Positions 18,824-27,434 of a stretch of 64,000 bases of DNA are shown one piece after another. The number at the start of each line of letters is the position of its first letter. The stretch's first letter is position 1. A program made the position numbers and the translations under genes. The notes beneath the pieces were generated by a model that saw only the letters and a program-made list of their open reading frames with translations, searched no databases and was not told the origin of the DNA. The stretch spans positions 1,674,001-1,738,000 of the forward strand of contig JAMQCR010000001.1 in assembly GCA_023702235.1 (NCBI GenBank), read 5' to 3'. The DNA is from Neobacillus pocheonensis. GTDB taxonomy: Bacteria > Bacillota > Bacilli > Bacillales > Cytobacillaceae.

Positions 18824-19894
18824 TTGATAATATTGTTAATTCCTTTATTAGTTAATGGGTGCTCATTTAAGGATATTGATAAACGTTCATTTGTTACTTC
18901 AATTGGTATTGATAAGTCTGAATTATTGGGAAAAAAATTTAAAGTGATCCTCAAAATTTCACTTTCAAAGGGAGACCCAGCTACAATTGGAGCCGATTTT
19001 ACTTTGCTATCTTTTGATGCCAATTCCATTTCTGAAGCTCTAAGACGAATGAAGTCGATGACAGATAAAGAATTGTTTTACGGACATACAAAAACAATTC
19101 TCATTGGAGAAAAAGTTGCTAAGAGGGATATTAGACCTTTATTAGATTATTTCGTAAGAAGACCCGAAATACACAAGACTGCCTATTTAAGTGTTGCTGC
19201 TCCAACTGCATATCAGGTACTACAGTATAAGCCTAAAGAAGAAAGAGTTGCAGGTAGTTATTTATTTTCAATGTTTGAAGAAAGCAGCTCTGATGCCCCA
19301 TATGTTAAAGCGTTAACACTATTTGATGCGTATAGAAGGGAAACAGAAACGGGAATTAACATCGCTATGCCCGTAATTGAAGTTCAAAACAATAAAATTT
19401 TAGTTGATACAATTGCCCTTTTTAGCAAAAAGAGAATGAAATCTAAGCTTAATCCTAGAGAATCTGAGTTATTTAGACTCCTGACTGTGGGTATTAAGAA
19501 TGGAAGTACAAATATTAAGACCCAAGATGGTACTTATGCAATAAATATTTTAAAAGGAAATGCCAGCTACAAAATTAAAGAAGCCAAAAACAACATGTTA
19601 TCAGCCTTTTTTTTAATTAAATTGAATGCAATTGTAGAAGAAAAAATGGACAATCAAATAAATCTTTCCGATGATCAAATAAAAATAATACAGGATGAAA
19701 CTGAAAAGAAAATGAAAAAAGAGGTCAATATACTTTTAGATAATATACAGAAAACAAAACTAGACCCCATTGGATTAGGTCTTAAATTCAACTCAAAAAA
19801 TTTTGACCATAGGAATTGGGATAATTTTTACTCTAACCTCAAGTTTAACGTAAATGTGACTTGTAAAATAAATGGAACCGGAATTGTTGAATAA
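18824..19894 (+). CDS. GerA-type germination receptor, C subunit (lipoprotein)
   Basis: A 356-residue Ger(x)C lipoprotein: hydrophobic signal with lipobox L-V-N-G-C (Cys at residue 13) followed by S-F-K-D-I-D. The conserved KRSFVTSIGIDKSE region and the long alpha/beta body typical of GerAC follow, anchored by lipid to the spore inner membrane. The start is TTG 18824 inside a T9 run right after an in-frame TAG. The signal peptide looks a few residues short, so an indel in the T-run may hide a better start. Third gene of the operon. Confidence 0.88.
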   Translation: MIILLIPLLVNGCSFKDIDKRSFVTSIGIDKSELLGKKFKVILKISLSKGDPATIGADFTLLSFDANSISEALRRMKSMTDKELFYGHTKTILIGEKVAKRDIRPLLDYFVRRPEIHKTAYLSVAAPTAYQVLQYKPKEERVAGSYLFSMFEESSSDAPYVKALTLFDAYRRETETGINIAMPVIEVQNNKILVDTIALFSKKRMKSKLNPRESELFRLLTVGIKNGSTNIKTQDGTYAINILKGNASYKIKEAKNNMLSAFFLIKLNAIVEEKMDNQINLSDDQIKIIQDETEKKMKKEVNILLDNIQKTKLDPIGLGLKFNSKNFDHRNWDNFYSNLKFNVNVTCKINGTGIVE

Positions 19895-20030
19895 AATTGG
19901 TTCAAAAGCATGATTGTGAAGAAATGTATTGTGCAAAACGGTAGCACGGCATGCATGTCTACCATAAAAATAAATTTCTTCAAGAAAAGAAAAATGGCAA
20001 TACTTAAGAAAGACCCTGCTCAATCGTTTA

Positions 20031-20180
20031 AAAAAAGGAGAGCGTTAATTAAAAAGTCTATGGATTAGGGTTGAATGGATTAAGGTCAGTATCAGTATTG
20101 ACCCTTCCTAACCATTTTCATTTTCTGTGGTCCAGCACTGATTTTGTTCTGCATGGATGGCTAACGGTGCTAGAGTAAGA
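20031..20180 (+). repeat. Dispersed ~150-bp repeat, copy B
   Basis: Second copy of the repeat at 4156-4315, same orientation, with a few substitutions (ttctgtggtccagcactg versus tctgtggtgcagcactg) and small indels. It lies 140 bases after the ger operon. The region 19895-20030 before it and 20181-20316 after it hold no gene I can support. Confidence 0.65.
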
Positions 20181-20316
20181 CGCTGGGGGAAGCTATTTTA
20201 TTTCCCATCGGACAATGTGGGACCTCATCAGGTCAGAGCCTTTTTTCTACCAAGTTTTAAAAGAAAATTATAAAAAATTTTCCATTTTGGAAGCGTTGCA
20301 CCACATAATTAACCGG

Positions 20317-20347
20317 AAGAAAGGAAACTCTATTCCTTTCTTTTTTT
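20317..20347 (+). terminator. Rho-independent terminator
   Basis: Perfect 10-bp stem aagaaaggaa / ttcctttctt, loop actcta, then TTTTT. It probably ends read-through from the ger operon, about 420 bases upstream. Confidence 0.8.
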
Positions 20348-20469
20348 CTAAAATCACTCTATTGCCTTCGTATTTCTATTCAGTAAATACACATAAATGA
20401 TAGATTCAAGTTCTATTGCTTTTTCGTTTGCATATGTATATACGGAAAAAACAAAAGAAGGGTGAAAAT

Positions 20470-20682
20470 ATGGCTGGAAATAAACTTTGGTCTCCGCAAG
20501 AAGATGAATTGATCGACAATACCATTATCAATCTTCCACATAGAACAGACATAGAAATCTCAGCAATTTTGTTTGGACATCCTTTGTTAAAAAAGAGAAC
20601 TTCATCCGGGCTGCTTCAACACGTAGAGCAACGACGCGGTAAGTTAAAGAAAACCAAAACTAAAACCAAAAAAGTAGTATAG
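20470..20682 (+). CDS. Small basic protein with Myb/SANT-like start
   Basis: A 70-residue protein: LWSPQEDELIDNTIINLPHR resembles the first helix of Myb/SANT or RsfA-like HTH domains, followed by a very basic tail (RRGKLKKTKTKTKKVV) suited to nucleic-acid binding. ATG 20470 is chosen because an AAGAAGGGTG site lies 5-9 bases upstream; longer frames to the left lack one. It has its own terminator. A DNA-binding role is inferred only. Confidence 0.6.
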   Translation: MAGNKLWSPQEDELIDNTIINLPHRTDIEISAILFGHPLLKKRTSSGLLQHVEQRRGKLKKTKTKTKKVV

Positions 20683-20691
20683 AAGTAGAGA

Positions 20692-20725
20692 AAACACCAG
20701 AGCAAACCTGGTGTTTTTTATTTTA
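20692..20725 (+). terminator. Terminator
   Basis: Stem aaaacaccag / ctggtgtttt with loop agcaaac, followed by a T-rich tract, 10 bases after the preceding stop. Confidence 0.85.
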
Positions 20726-20943
20726 CTTTTTCATTTATTTTTTCAAGGCTATCTAACAAGGATAGAGGATTATAAAGAAATTAAAAGGAGAAAGAAAAGA
20801 ATTACCGATTGGAGGGGGTGGAAATTTATGTTTATATAAATGAAAAGAGTGTGAAGAATTATACTTAAATTATGTGACCAAAAACAATTTAATTCATAGT
20901 ATGCTTATAGGGATTGTATAAATTAAACTGTGAGGCGAATAAA

Positions 20944-21585
20944 TTGGGCAGAGAATTTATTCAGTTGTTCGATGATTGGGCAGAATATTATGAAGAAACT
21001 GTCTCAGGACAGGATCAAGAATATAAAGAAGTTTTTGAGCGGTATGATCATATATTAGAAACGGTTGCTGTAAGGTCTCATGGCACTGTTCTTGAATTCG
21101 GTGTTGGAACTGGAAACCTAACTGAGAAATTGATTAAGTTGGGTAGAAAGGTTATTGGTGTTGAACCTTCTAAGATTATGAGGGGAAAAACAAAAGCTCG
21201 TTTCTTGAATCTTCTGTTATTCGATGGGGATTTTTTGTCCTTTCCTGAATTGCCAGAGAAAGTGGACTCAATTGTAAGTACCTATGCTTTTCATCATTTG
21301 ACAGATACCGAGAAGGAAGTTGCTATTTCCCTTTATAGCACGATGCTGGATGAGCAGGGAAAGATCATTTTTGCTGATACTGCCTTCATTAATGAAGAAG
21401 ACCGGCAGGAATGCCAACGAAAAGTTCGAGAACAGGGTTATGAGAACCTACTGGAGGACCTACAAAGAGAATACTATTCAACTTTAGAAGTTCTTGAGGA
21501 ACTTTTCACTAAGAATGGTTTCAAGGTTAGTTTTGAAAAAATGAACTCATATGTTTGGGTGATGGAAGCGATAAAAGCAGTCTGA
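20944..21585 (+). CDS. YrrT-like SAM-dependent methyltransferase
   Basis: A 213-residue class I methyltransferase. Motif I is V-L-E-F-G-V-G-T-G-N-L-T (residues ~48-59), the acidic end of strand 2 is G-V-E-P-S, and motif IV-like STYAFHHLTD lies near 119. The N-terminus GREFIQLFDDWAEYY closely resembles B. subtilis YrrT, which is encoded with methylthioadenosine nucleosidase and cystathionine genes. None of those partners is adjacent here. Start TTG 20944 follows a GAGGCG site. Substrate unknown. Confidence 0.8.
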   Translation: MGREFIQLFDDWAEYYEETVSGQDQEYKEVFERYDHILETVAVRSHGTVLEFGVGTGNLTEKLIKLGRKVIGVEPSKIMRGKTKARFLNLLLFDGDFLSFPELPEKVDSIVSTYAFHHLTDTEKEVAISLYSTMLDEQGKIIFADTAFINEEDRQECQRKVREQGYENLLEDLQREYYSTLEVLEELFTKNGFKVSFEKMNSYVWVMEAIKAV

Positions 21586-22283
21586 ACTAACACTCAGGTG
21601 GTATCAAATGATGGTTGGAACGAATCGGCTCTATGGAAGAAGAAGTTATGCTCCTGTGTAAGAAATTTATTTTAAAAAATTAGTTCGGTTGAATTTATGG
21701 GAACGGACCTAATAATTATCGTCAACTTAACGAGAAAAAGTACACGATACAAGATATTATCAGTACTTGAGGGGATGAGTTATTGGGCTGTTTGCATTTT
21801 CACGAGTTAACATAATATAAATTCTAGGAACTTGAATGGAACGAAAATAAAACCATCTCAATATCTAAGTATACTTAAGAAAGTGAGACGAAATGAAAAA
21901 TTTGGTTTAGAATACATGCTTAAGCTTTTAAACAAATATTAATCTGTCATTTGAGCTGGATTTGCTGGGTTTAAAATAATTGCTTGGACAAAGTAAATTA
22001 CGTCCGGATATTCATGGTTTTTTGACAATTATTATATACATTAGAATTATTCTATGTTGATTTCATGCTTAGATCATAATCATGTTTAACTTAATTAATT
22101 ACGTTATTTAGGTTTACATAACATTATTATGTATCTTTAGCCCCTCGATAATTGGATATTTACAAGTTACGAATTTTTTTACAAGTTCCCAATGTTTATT
22201 TACAACTTTGCAATTTAATTAACAAATTCCAAATCATCCTACTCTCACCCAATTTTAAGAATCACACACCCAAAAATTCAAAA
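21586..22283. other. 700-bp non-coding or decayed region
   Basis: AT-rich. Short protein-like remnants occur on the plus strand (21609-21662, MMVGTNRLYGRRSYAPV) and at 21700-21810, each interrupted by stops, suggesting a decayed gene after the methyltransferase. I recognise no RNA, repeat or regulatory element. Confidence 0.3.
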
Positions 22284-22284
22284 A

Positions 22285-22325
22285 AAAGCGTTCAGAAAGC
22301 CCAACTCAAAGACTTTCCAAACGCT
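22285..22325 (-). terminator. Terminator of the ABC exporter operon
   Basis: On the minus strand gcgtttggaaag pairs with ctttctgaacgc (two mismatched positions) and is followed by TTTTTTTT, just past the stop at 22334. Confidence 0.7.
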
Positions 22326-22333
22326 AATATTTA

Positions 22334-24219
22334 TCATCCTACATCCTTCATCTTATTGCCGCCAGAAAACTGACTATTATATAAATCAGCATAGAATCCG
22401 CCCTTTTCAAGCAGTTCACTATGATTTCCTTTTTCTATCACGCTTCCCTTATTCATAACGAGGATCAAATCAGCATCACGAATAGTGGATAACCGGTGGG
22501 CAATGATAAAGCTCGTGCGACCATGCATTAAATGTTTCATCGCTTTTTGTATTTGCACTTCCGTACGTGTATCCACACTGCTAGTTGCTTCATCAAGGAT
22601 AAGAATTGCCGGGTCAGCAAGAATAGCCCTGGCGATCGTTAATAATTGCTTTTGGCCTTGTGAAATATTTGAAGCTTCCTCGTTTAAAATTGTATTATAG
22701 CCTTCTGGAAGGGTCCGGATAAAATGATCTGCGTTAGCAGCTTGAGCCGCTTCGATGATTTCAACTTCTGTTGATCCTTCTTTTCCATAGGCAATATTAT
22801 CACGAATGGTGCTATTAAATAGCCAAGTATCTTGTAGTACCATCCCAAACAAATTTCGTAGATGCTCGCGTTTTAAATCTAGAATATTGATTCCGTCGAT
22901 AAGAATTTTCCCGGAATTGATTTCATAGAAACGCATCAATAAATTAATCAGTGTTGTCTTTCCGGCTCCCGTTGGTCCAACGATGGCGACTGTCTGACCT
23001 GATCTTACTTCGATATTCATTTCCTCAATTAACATTTCATTTTCCTCATAACCAAATGAAACATGGTCGAATTTCACGTCACCCTTTGCCTTGTTGATCT
23101 CTTTTGCATCAACTGCTTCAGGGATTTCTTCTATTTCGTCTAATATCTCAAAAACACGTTCTGCACTAGCTATTGTTGATTGGATCACATTTGCGATCAT
23201 CGCTGTTTGTGTAATCGGCTGAGCAAATTGCCTAGCATATTGAATAAAGGCTTGAATATCCCCTATTTCAATGGCTTTTTTGGTGACCAATAGACCACCT
23301 GCAACGGAAACGAACACATAGCCAATATTATTAACAAACGACATTAACGGCATGATCATTCCTGAGACGAATTGTGCCTTCCATCCAGATTGGTAAAGTG
23401 TTTCATTGATTTCTTCAAACTGTTCAATTGATTTTTTCTCATGTCCAAACACTTTAATAACCTTGTGACCGGTATACATTTCTTCTACATGACCGTTTAA
23501 TTGACCTAGTGCCTTTTGCTGTCCTTTAAAATATTGTTGCGATTTTTTAGCAATGCTTGCTGTGGCTACAAAGCTTAGCGGTAGAGTCACTATTACAATT
23601 AGAGTCATCAACGGACTAATCGAAAGCATCATGACGATAACGCCGATAATCGTTACGATCGAGGTGATGAGCTGGGTTAAACTTTGCTGCAAGGTAGTAC
23701 TAATATTATCGACATCGTTAACGGCACGACTGAGAATCTCACCATGTGTACGTGAATCAAAATATTTTAACGGCAAACGATTCAGTTTTTCATCTACTTC
23801 TTTTCGCAAATTGAAGACTGTTTTTTGAGCCACCCCTGCCATGATAAATTGCTGAATATACGCAAAGATGGCACTCAAAATATAAAGTCCAATTAAAAGG
23901 ATAATAATATGACCAATATAATCAAAATCAATTTTGGCACCCGGTACACCTTTAAACTTCAACATCAACCCTTCAAACAGCTTTGTTGTTGCTTTCCCCA
24001 TGATCTTCGGGCTGACAATGGAGAACACGGTACTGATAATTGCTGTGATTAATACAGCAAAAAGGTGCAATTTATGAGGTTTTAAGTAGCTAATTAATCT
24101 TTTAAGAGTTCTTTTGAAATCCTTTGCTTTTTGGACAGGCATCCCAATGCCGCCGCGGAAGCCAAATCCACCGCCTGGCCCTGGCCCTCTGGTTTTTGGC
24201 TAGTGGTCTCTTTGCTCAT
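22334..24219 (-). CDS. Heterodimeric ABC exporter, YfiC-like subunit (frameshift near 5' end)
   Basis: An ABC half-transporter, 602 residues from ATG 24142 but really starting at ATG 24219, which overlaps the previous stop (ATGA). It has six membrane helices (~30-320), then the nucleotide-binding domain with Walker A GPTGAGKTT, Q-loop, signature ISQGQKQ, Walker B ILILDEATSS and H-loop AHRLST. The first 25 residues form a Gly/Pro-rich leader typical of YfiC-type proteins, broken by a missing C near 24168-24182. It forms an exporter with the partner below, likely for drugs or peptides. Confidence 0.9.
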
Positions 24220-25943
24220 GCAATTTCCTCCTCCGATAGCTGCGACATCACAATCTCACGATAAACTGTACTAGTTTCCATTAGTTCACGATGTTTACCG
24301 ATTCCAGCAATTTCTCCATCATCTAAAACAATAATCTGGTCCGCATCCATGATCGTGCTTACTCGCTGGGCAACGATTAATACGGTTGAATCAATGGTTT
24401 CTTCTTTTAATGCAGCACGGAGCTTGGCATCGGTTTTAAAATCCAGAGCTGAAAAGCTGTCATCAAATATATAAATTTCTGGCTTCCTGACAAGAGCTCT
24501 TGCAATTGATAAACGCTGCTTTTGTCCTCCTGAAACATTTGTTCCCCCCTGGGCGATAACCGCATTAAATCCATCAGGCATGTTTGAAATAAACTCAGTA
24601 GCTTGCGCTATTTTTGCAGCATGCTGTACTTCTTCATCTGTCGCATTTTCTTTTCCAAAGCGGATGTTTTCTGAAATGGTTCCGGTAAACAGAATCGCCG
24701 TTTGCGGCACAAAGCCAATCTTTTCCCGCAAGCTTTCTTGTGTCATTTCCCTAACATCTACACCGTCAACAAGGATTTTTCCACTATCAACGTCATAAAA
24801 CCGTGGAATTAAATTAATGAGCGTTGACTTCCCAGAGCCAGTACCGCCTATAATAGCTGTCACTTCCCCTGGCTTCATGGAGAAAGAAATAGTTGAAATT
24901 GCAGGCATCTCAGCGCCAGGATAGCTAAAAGTAACATTTTGAAATTCCACGAGCCCTTTTTTCCCTTCTCCTAGCACAGAAACAGAAGGATTCTTAATAT
25001 CGGCTACCGTTCCAAGGACTTCGTTAATTCTGACTGCTGAAACTGATGCACGTGGGATCATCACAAACATCATTGACAGCATAATAAACGAGAACATGAT
25101 TTGCATCGCATATTGGATAAATGCCATCATATCACCAACCTGCATGTGTCCGTTGCTAATTCGAATCCCGCCAAACCAAATAATCGCGACAGTTGTAAGA
25201 TTAAGGACAACCATCATAATTGGCATCATTGCAGCCATGATTTTATTTACTTTAATGGCTGTAGACGTTAAATCATAATTGGCTTCATTAAAGCGTTTTT
25301 TCTCATGTTCCACCCTGTTAAAAGAGCGAATAACACGTATTCCAGTTAAATTCTCCCTTAAGACACGATTAAGATTATCCAATTTTATCTGCATCACTTT
25401 AAAGAGTGGAATCCCACTTCTCGCAATAATGACAATGGCAAGGACTAAAATGGGTAATGCAATACCAAGGACAATTGTTAGCTTTGCGTCTTTAGAAAAC
25501 GCCATAATAATGCCACCAATACACATCATTGGAGCCATTACCATCATTCTTAACATCATTACCAATACTTGCTGTACTTGCGTGATATCGTTTGTAGTTC
25601 TTGTAATGAGTGATGCCGTTCCGATCTTGTCAAACTCATGCAGTGAAAATTCGCCAACATGTGAAAAAATCTTGCTTCTTAGTGATTTTCCAAATCCAGT
25701 AGCCACTTTTGATGAAAAGAAACTGGCAGTGATGGAACAAACCATCCCACCTGCAGCTACTAACAACATAAAACCGCCAATCTTCCAAATATATTGGGTA
25801 TCGCCAGTTACAACCCCTTTATCGACGATATCTGACATTAATGTCGGCAAATAAAGTTCAGATAAGGATTGCAGAAGGACGAGCACGAGCACAGCCGTAA
25901 CGGATAGTGCAAATGGTTTTAAAAATTTGCTTAATTTGATCAA
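24216..25943 (-). CDS. Heterodimeric ABC exporter, YfiB-like subunit
   Basis: A 575-residue ABC half-transporter: six membrane helices (~15-300) and a nucleotide-binding domain with Walker A GGTGSGKST, signature VSGGQKQ, Walker B IYIFDDSFSALD. The Asp in place of the usual catalytic Glu after Walker B (F-D-D) marks this as the degenerate-site member, as in LmrC/YfiB-like heterodimers. H-loop position reads A-Q-R (Gln instead of His), consistent with that. Start TTG 25943 after AAAGGAG. It lies between marR and its partner in one operon. Confidence 0.9.
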   Translation of the reverse strand: MIKLSKFLKPFALSVTAVLVLVLLQSLSELYLPTLMSDIVDKGVVTGDTQYIWKIGGFMLLVAAGGMVCSITASFFSSKVATGFGKSLRSKIFSHVGEFSLHEFDKIGTASLITRTTNDITQVQQVLVMMLRMMVMAPMMCIGGIIMAFSKDAKLTIVLGIALPILVLAIVIIARSGIPLFKVMQIKLDNLNRVLRENLTGIRVIRSFNRVEHEKKRFNEANYDLTSTAIKVNKIMAAMMPIMMVVLNLTTVAIIWFGGIRISNGHMQVGDMMAFIQYAMQIMFSFIMLSMMFVMIPRASVSAVRINEVLGTVADIKNPSVSVLGEGKKGLVEFQNVTFSYPGAEMPAISTISFSMKPGEVTAIIGGTGSGKSTLINLIPRFYDVDSGKILVDGVDVREMTQESLREKIGFVPQTAILFTGTISENIRFGKENATDEEVQHAAKIAQATEFISNMPDGFNAVIAQGGTNVSGGQKQRLSIARALVRKPEIYIFDDSFSALDFKTDAKLRAALKEETIDSTVLIVAQRVSTIMDADQIIVLDDGEIAGIGKHRELMETSTVYREIVMSQLSEEEIA

Positions 25944-25961
25944 GTATCTTCAACTCCTTTC

Positions 25962-26411
25962 TTATTCGTGACTCATTTGATTGAAGTATTGATGGACTTT
26001 AGAAAGTAATTGTGCCAGCTGTTCACTTTCATCTTCCCCCAGGTAATCAATTAACCCAGCAAAGGTTTCATTAAACGCCGATCTTGCTTGCTCTGTCACC
26101 TCAATACCCTTTGAAGTGAGTTTAATTTTCACAGCCCGTCTGTCTTCGGGATCGTTAGTTCGTTCGACCAGGCCATCTTTTTCAAGTAAATTAATTATCT
26201 GCGTCACCGTTGGTGGAGTTACATGCAGTTTCTGACTAATTTCAGAAACTTTCAGATCACTCTTTTCTTCTGTTCCATGTTTAATTGTAACAAGAACCTT
26301 GAATTCGCTCGGATTATAACCAGCGATTTTCTTCTCATGCCAACCTGTCTTTCTAAATTGCATAAAGGCTTTTAAAAGCTTTTGCGCTGTGGCACTCTCC
26401 AAATCTGCCAT
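25962..26411 (-). CDS. MarR-family repressor of the ABC exporter operon
   Basis: A 149-residue MarR-type winged HTH protein: recognition helix region SEISQKLHVTPPTVTQIINLLEKDGLVER and wing NDPEDRRAVKIKLTSKG. The ATG at 26411 has a GAGGTGG site 5 bases upstream, better than the GTG at 26420. First gene of a three-gene operon, 18 bases before the YfiB-like subunit, so it very likely represses the operon and responds to an exporter substrate. Confidence 0.88.
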   Translation of the reverse strand: MADLESATAQKLLKAFMQFRKTGWHEKKIAGYNPSEFKVLVTIKHGTEEKSDLKVSEISQKLHVTPPTVTQIINLLEKDGLVERTNDPEDRRAVKIKLTSKGIEVTEQARSAFNETFAGLIDYLGEDESEQLAQLLSKVHQYFNQMSHE

Positions 26412-26440
26412 TTTTACCACCTCGTTTTCATTTCTGATAC

Positions 26441-26475
26441 TAATAGTTAGGTTACTAATCTATTTACAAACCTAA
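26441..26475 (-). promoter_or_regulatory. Candidate MarR operator/promoter
   Basis: Inverted arms ttaggtt (26447-26453) and aacctaa (26469-26475), 15 bases apart, lie 36-64 bases upstream of the marR start. A direct ACTAAT repeat overlaps. Size and position are typical of a self-regulated MarR operator. Confidence 0.45.
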
Positions 26476-26516
26476 GTATATTACCTTGTTATTTATTCGT
26501 CAATTTTAAATAAGAA

Positions 26517-26547
26517 AAAAACACAGGAGTTCCTGTGTTTTAAAATA
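26517..26547 (-). terminator. Terminator of the exported-protein gene
   Basis: Stem aaaacacagga / tcctgtgtttt with a tiny loop, followed on the minus strand by TTTTTTT; 24 bases past the 26571 stop. Confidence 0.8.
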
Positions 26548-26570
26548 CAGTTATATTGACCGCTAAAAAT

Positions 26571-27335
26571 TTACTTTTGTGCAATATCCTTTTGTACATC
26601 GGCATTCACTAGTTTCCACTTGCCATCGACGTTGATCCAAGAACTTTCGACATATCCGATGGTATCAGCGTTGGCAATTCCGGTTATTCTTTGTATTCCT
26701 TTTAACCCCATTTCTTCCCCTTTAATCGGAATGGGAATAAGGGTGCTATATGGATTAACAGTTAATTCTGTCGGTTCATTTAATTTTCCATTATGGTATA
26801 GTCCCAGCTTTTTATAATACTTTTTACGATCATTTAAATCAAACACATACTTTTTACCTGTTTCCATTATATTAATATTTGCCTTATAGCCATCAACAAA
26901 GCCGCTCTCCACTTCTAGTGGTTCAGGTACGGTTAAATTTTTACAGATAAAATCCTTAAGTGAGTACAAATAGTTGATGGTAATTCCGCTTTTACCTCCT
27001 GTTTGAACACTAACAAATAAATCCTTCCCTCCATCATGGTTTAGATCAGCCAACCGCAGTGAAGCTTTCGAACCACTTTCAAAAGGGATTTTATACCTTT
27101 TACCGTTGGAAGCAGCAATTTCAATATAAATCTTTTTTAAATAAGAATCTTTATTCTGATAGGGAACCCCCAAAAGATAAATGACCTCATTTTGTCCATC
27201 ACCCGTAATATCTGTTTCTTCCTTCAAAATGGTGACTGTTTTTGCTTTTTCCTCAATGGCATAAACACCTGTTATCATTGTAAGTGATGTGAGAAAAAAC
27301 GCAGCAGCGATTATGACTATCTCTTTTTTCAACAT
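26571..27335 (-). CDS. Exported FG-GAP/VCBS-like protein, unknown role
   Basis: A 254-residue secreted or membrane-tethered protein: N-terminal signal (LKKEIVIIAAAFFLTSLTMITGVYA) and a beta-rich body with Ca-binding-like D-x-[DN]-x-D-G motifs: DITGDGQNEV (~43) and DLNHDGGKDLFV (~100), as in FG-GAP repeat proteins. The C-terminal part (WINVDGKWKLVNADVQ) resembles DUF4652-like tails. ATG 27335 is chosen over 27359 because GGAGGGG lies 6 bases upstream. Monocistronic. Function unknown. Confidence 0.7.
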   Translation of the reverse strand: MLKKEIVIIAAAFFLTSLTMITGVYAIEEKAKTVTILKEETDITGDGQNEVIYLLGVPYQNKDSYLKKIYIEIAASNGKRYKIPFESGSKASLRLADLNHDGGKDLFVSVQTGGKSGITINYLYSLKDFICKNLTVPEPLEVESGFVDGYKANINIMETGKKYVFDLNDRKKYYKKLGLYHNGKLNEPTELTVNPYSTLIPIPIKGEEMGLKGIQRITGIANADTIGYVESSWINVDGKWKLVNADVQKDIAQK

Positions 27336-27390
27336 GATCCCCTCCAATTGCTGATACAATCTAGCATGCCCAACTTTGGAAAAAAGATGA

Positions 27391-27425
27391 AAAAAATAGA
27401 GACCGACTTAAGGTGAGTCGCCTCT
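27391..27425 (-). terminator. Terminator of parE-parC
   Basis: On the minus strand gaggcgact pairs with agtcggtctc around a short loop, followed by TATTTTTTT; 10 bases past the parC stop. Confidence 0.75.
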
Positions 27426-27434
27426 TGTAGCTTT

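Noticed and set aside
20215..20400. 61-codon frame after the repeat copy B
   Set aside because: Overlaps the terminator at 20317-20347 and has no ribosome site or recognisable sequence.
22152..22373. 73-codon plus-strand frame before the ABC operon
   Set aside because: Overlaps the operon terminator and the 3' end of the real minus-strand gene; composition is random AT-rich.
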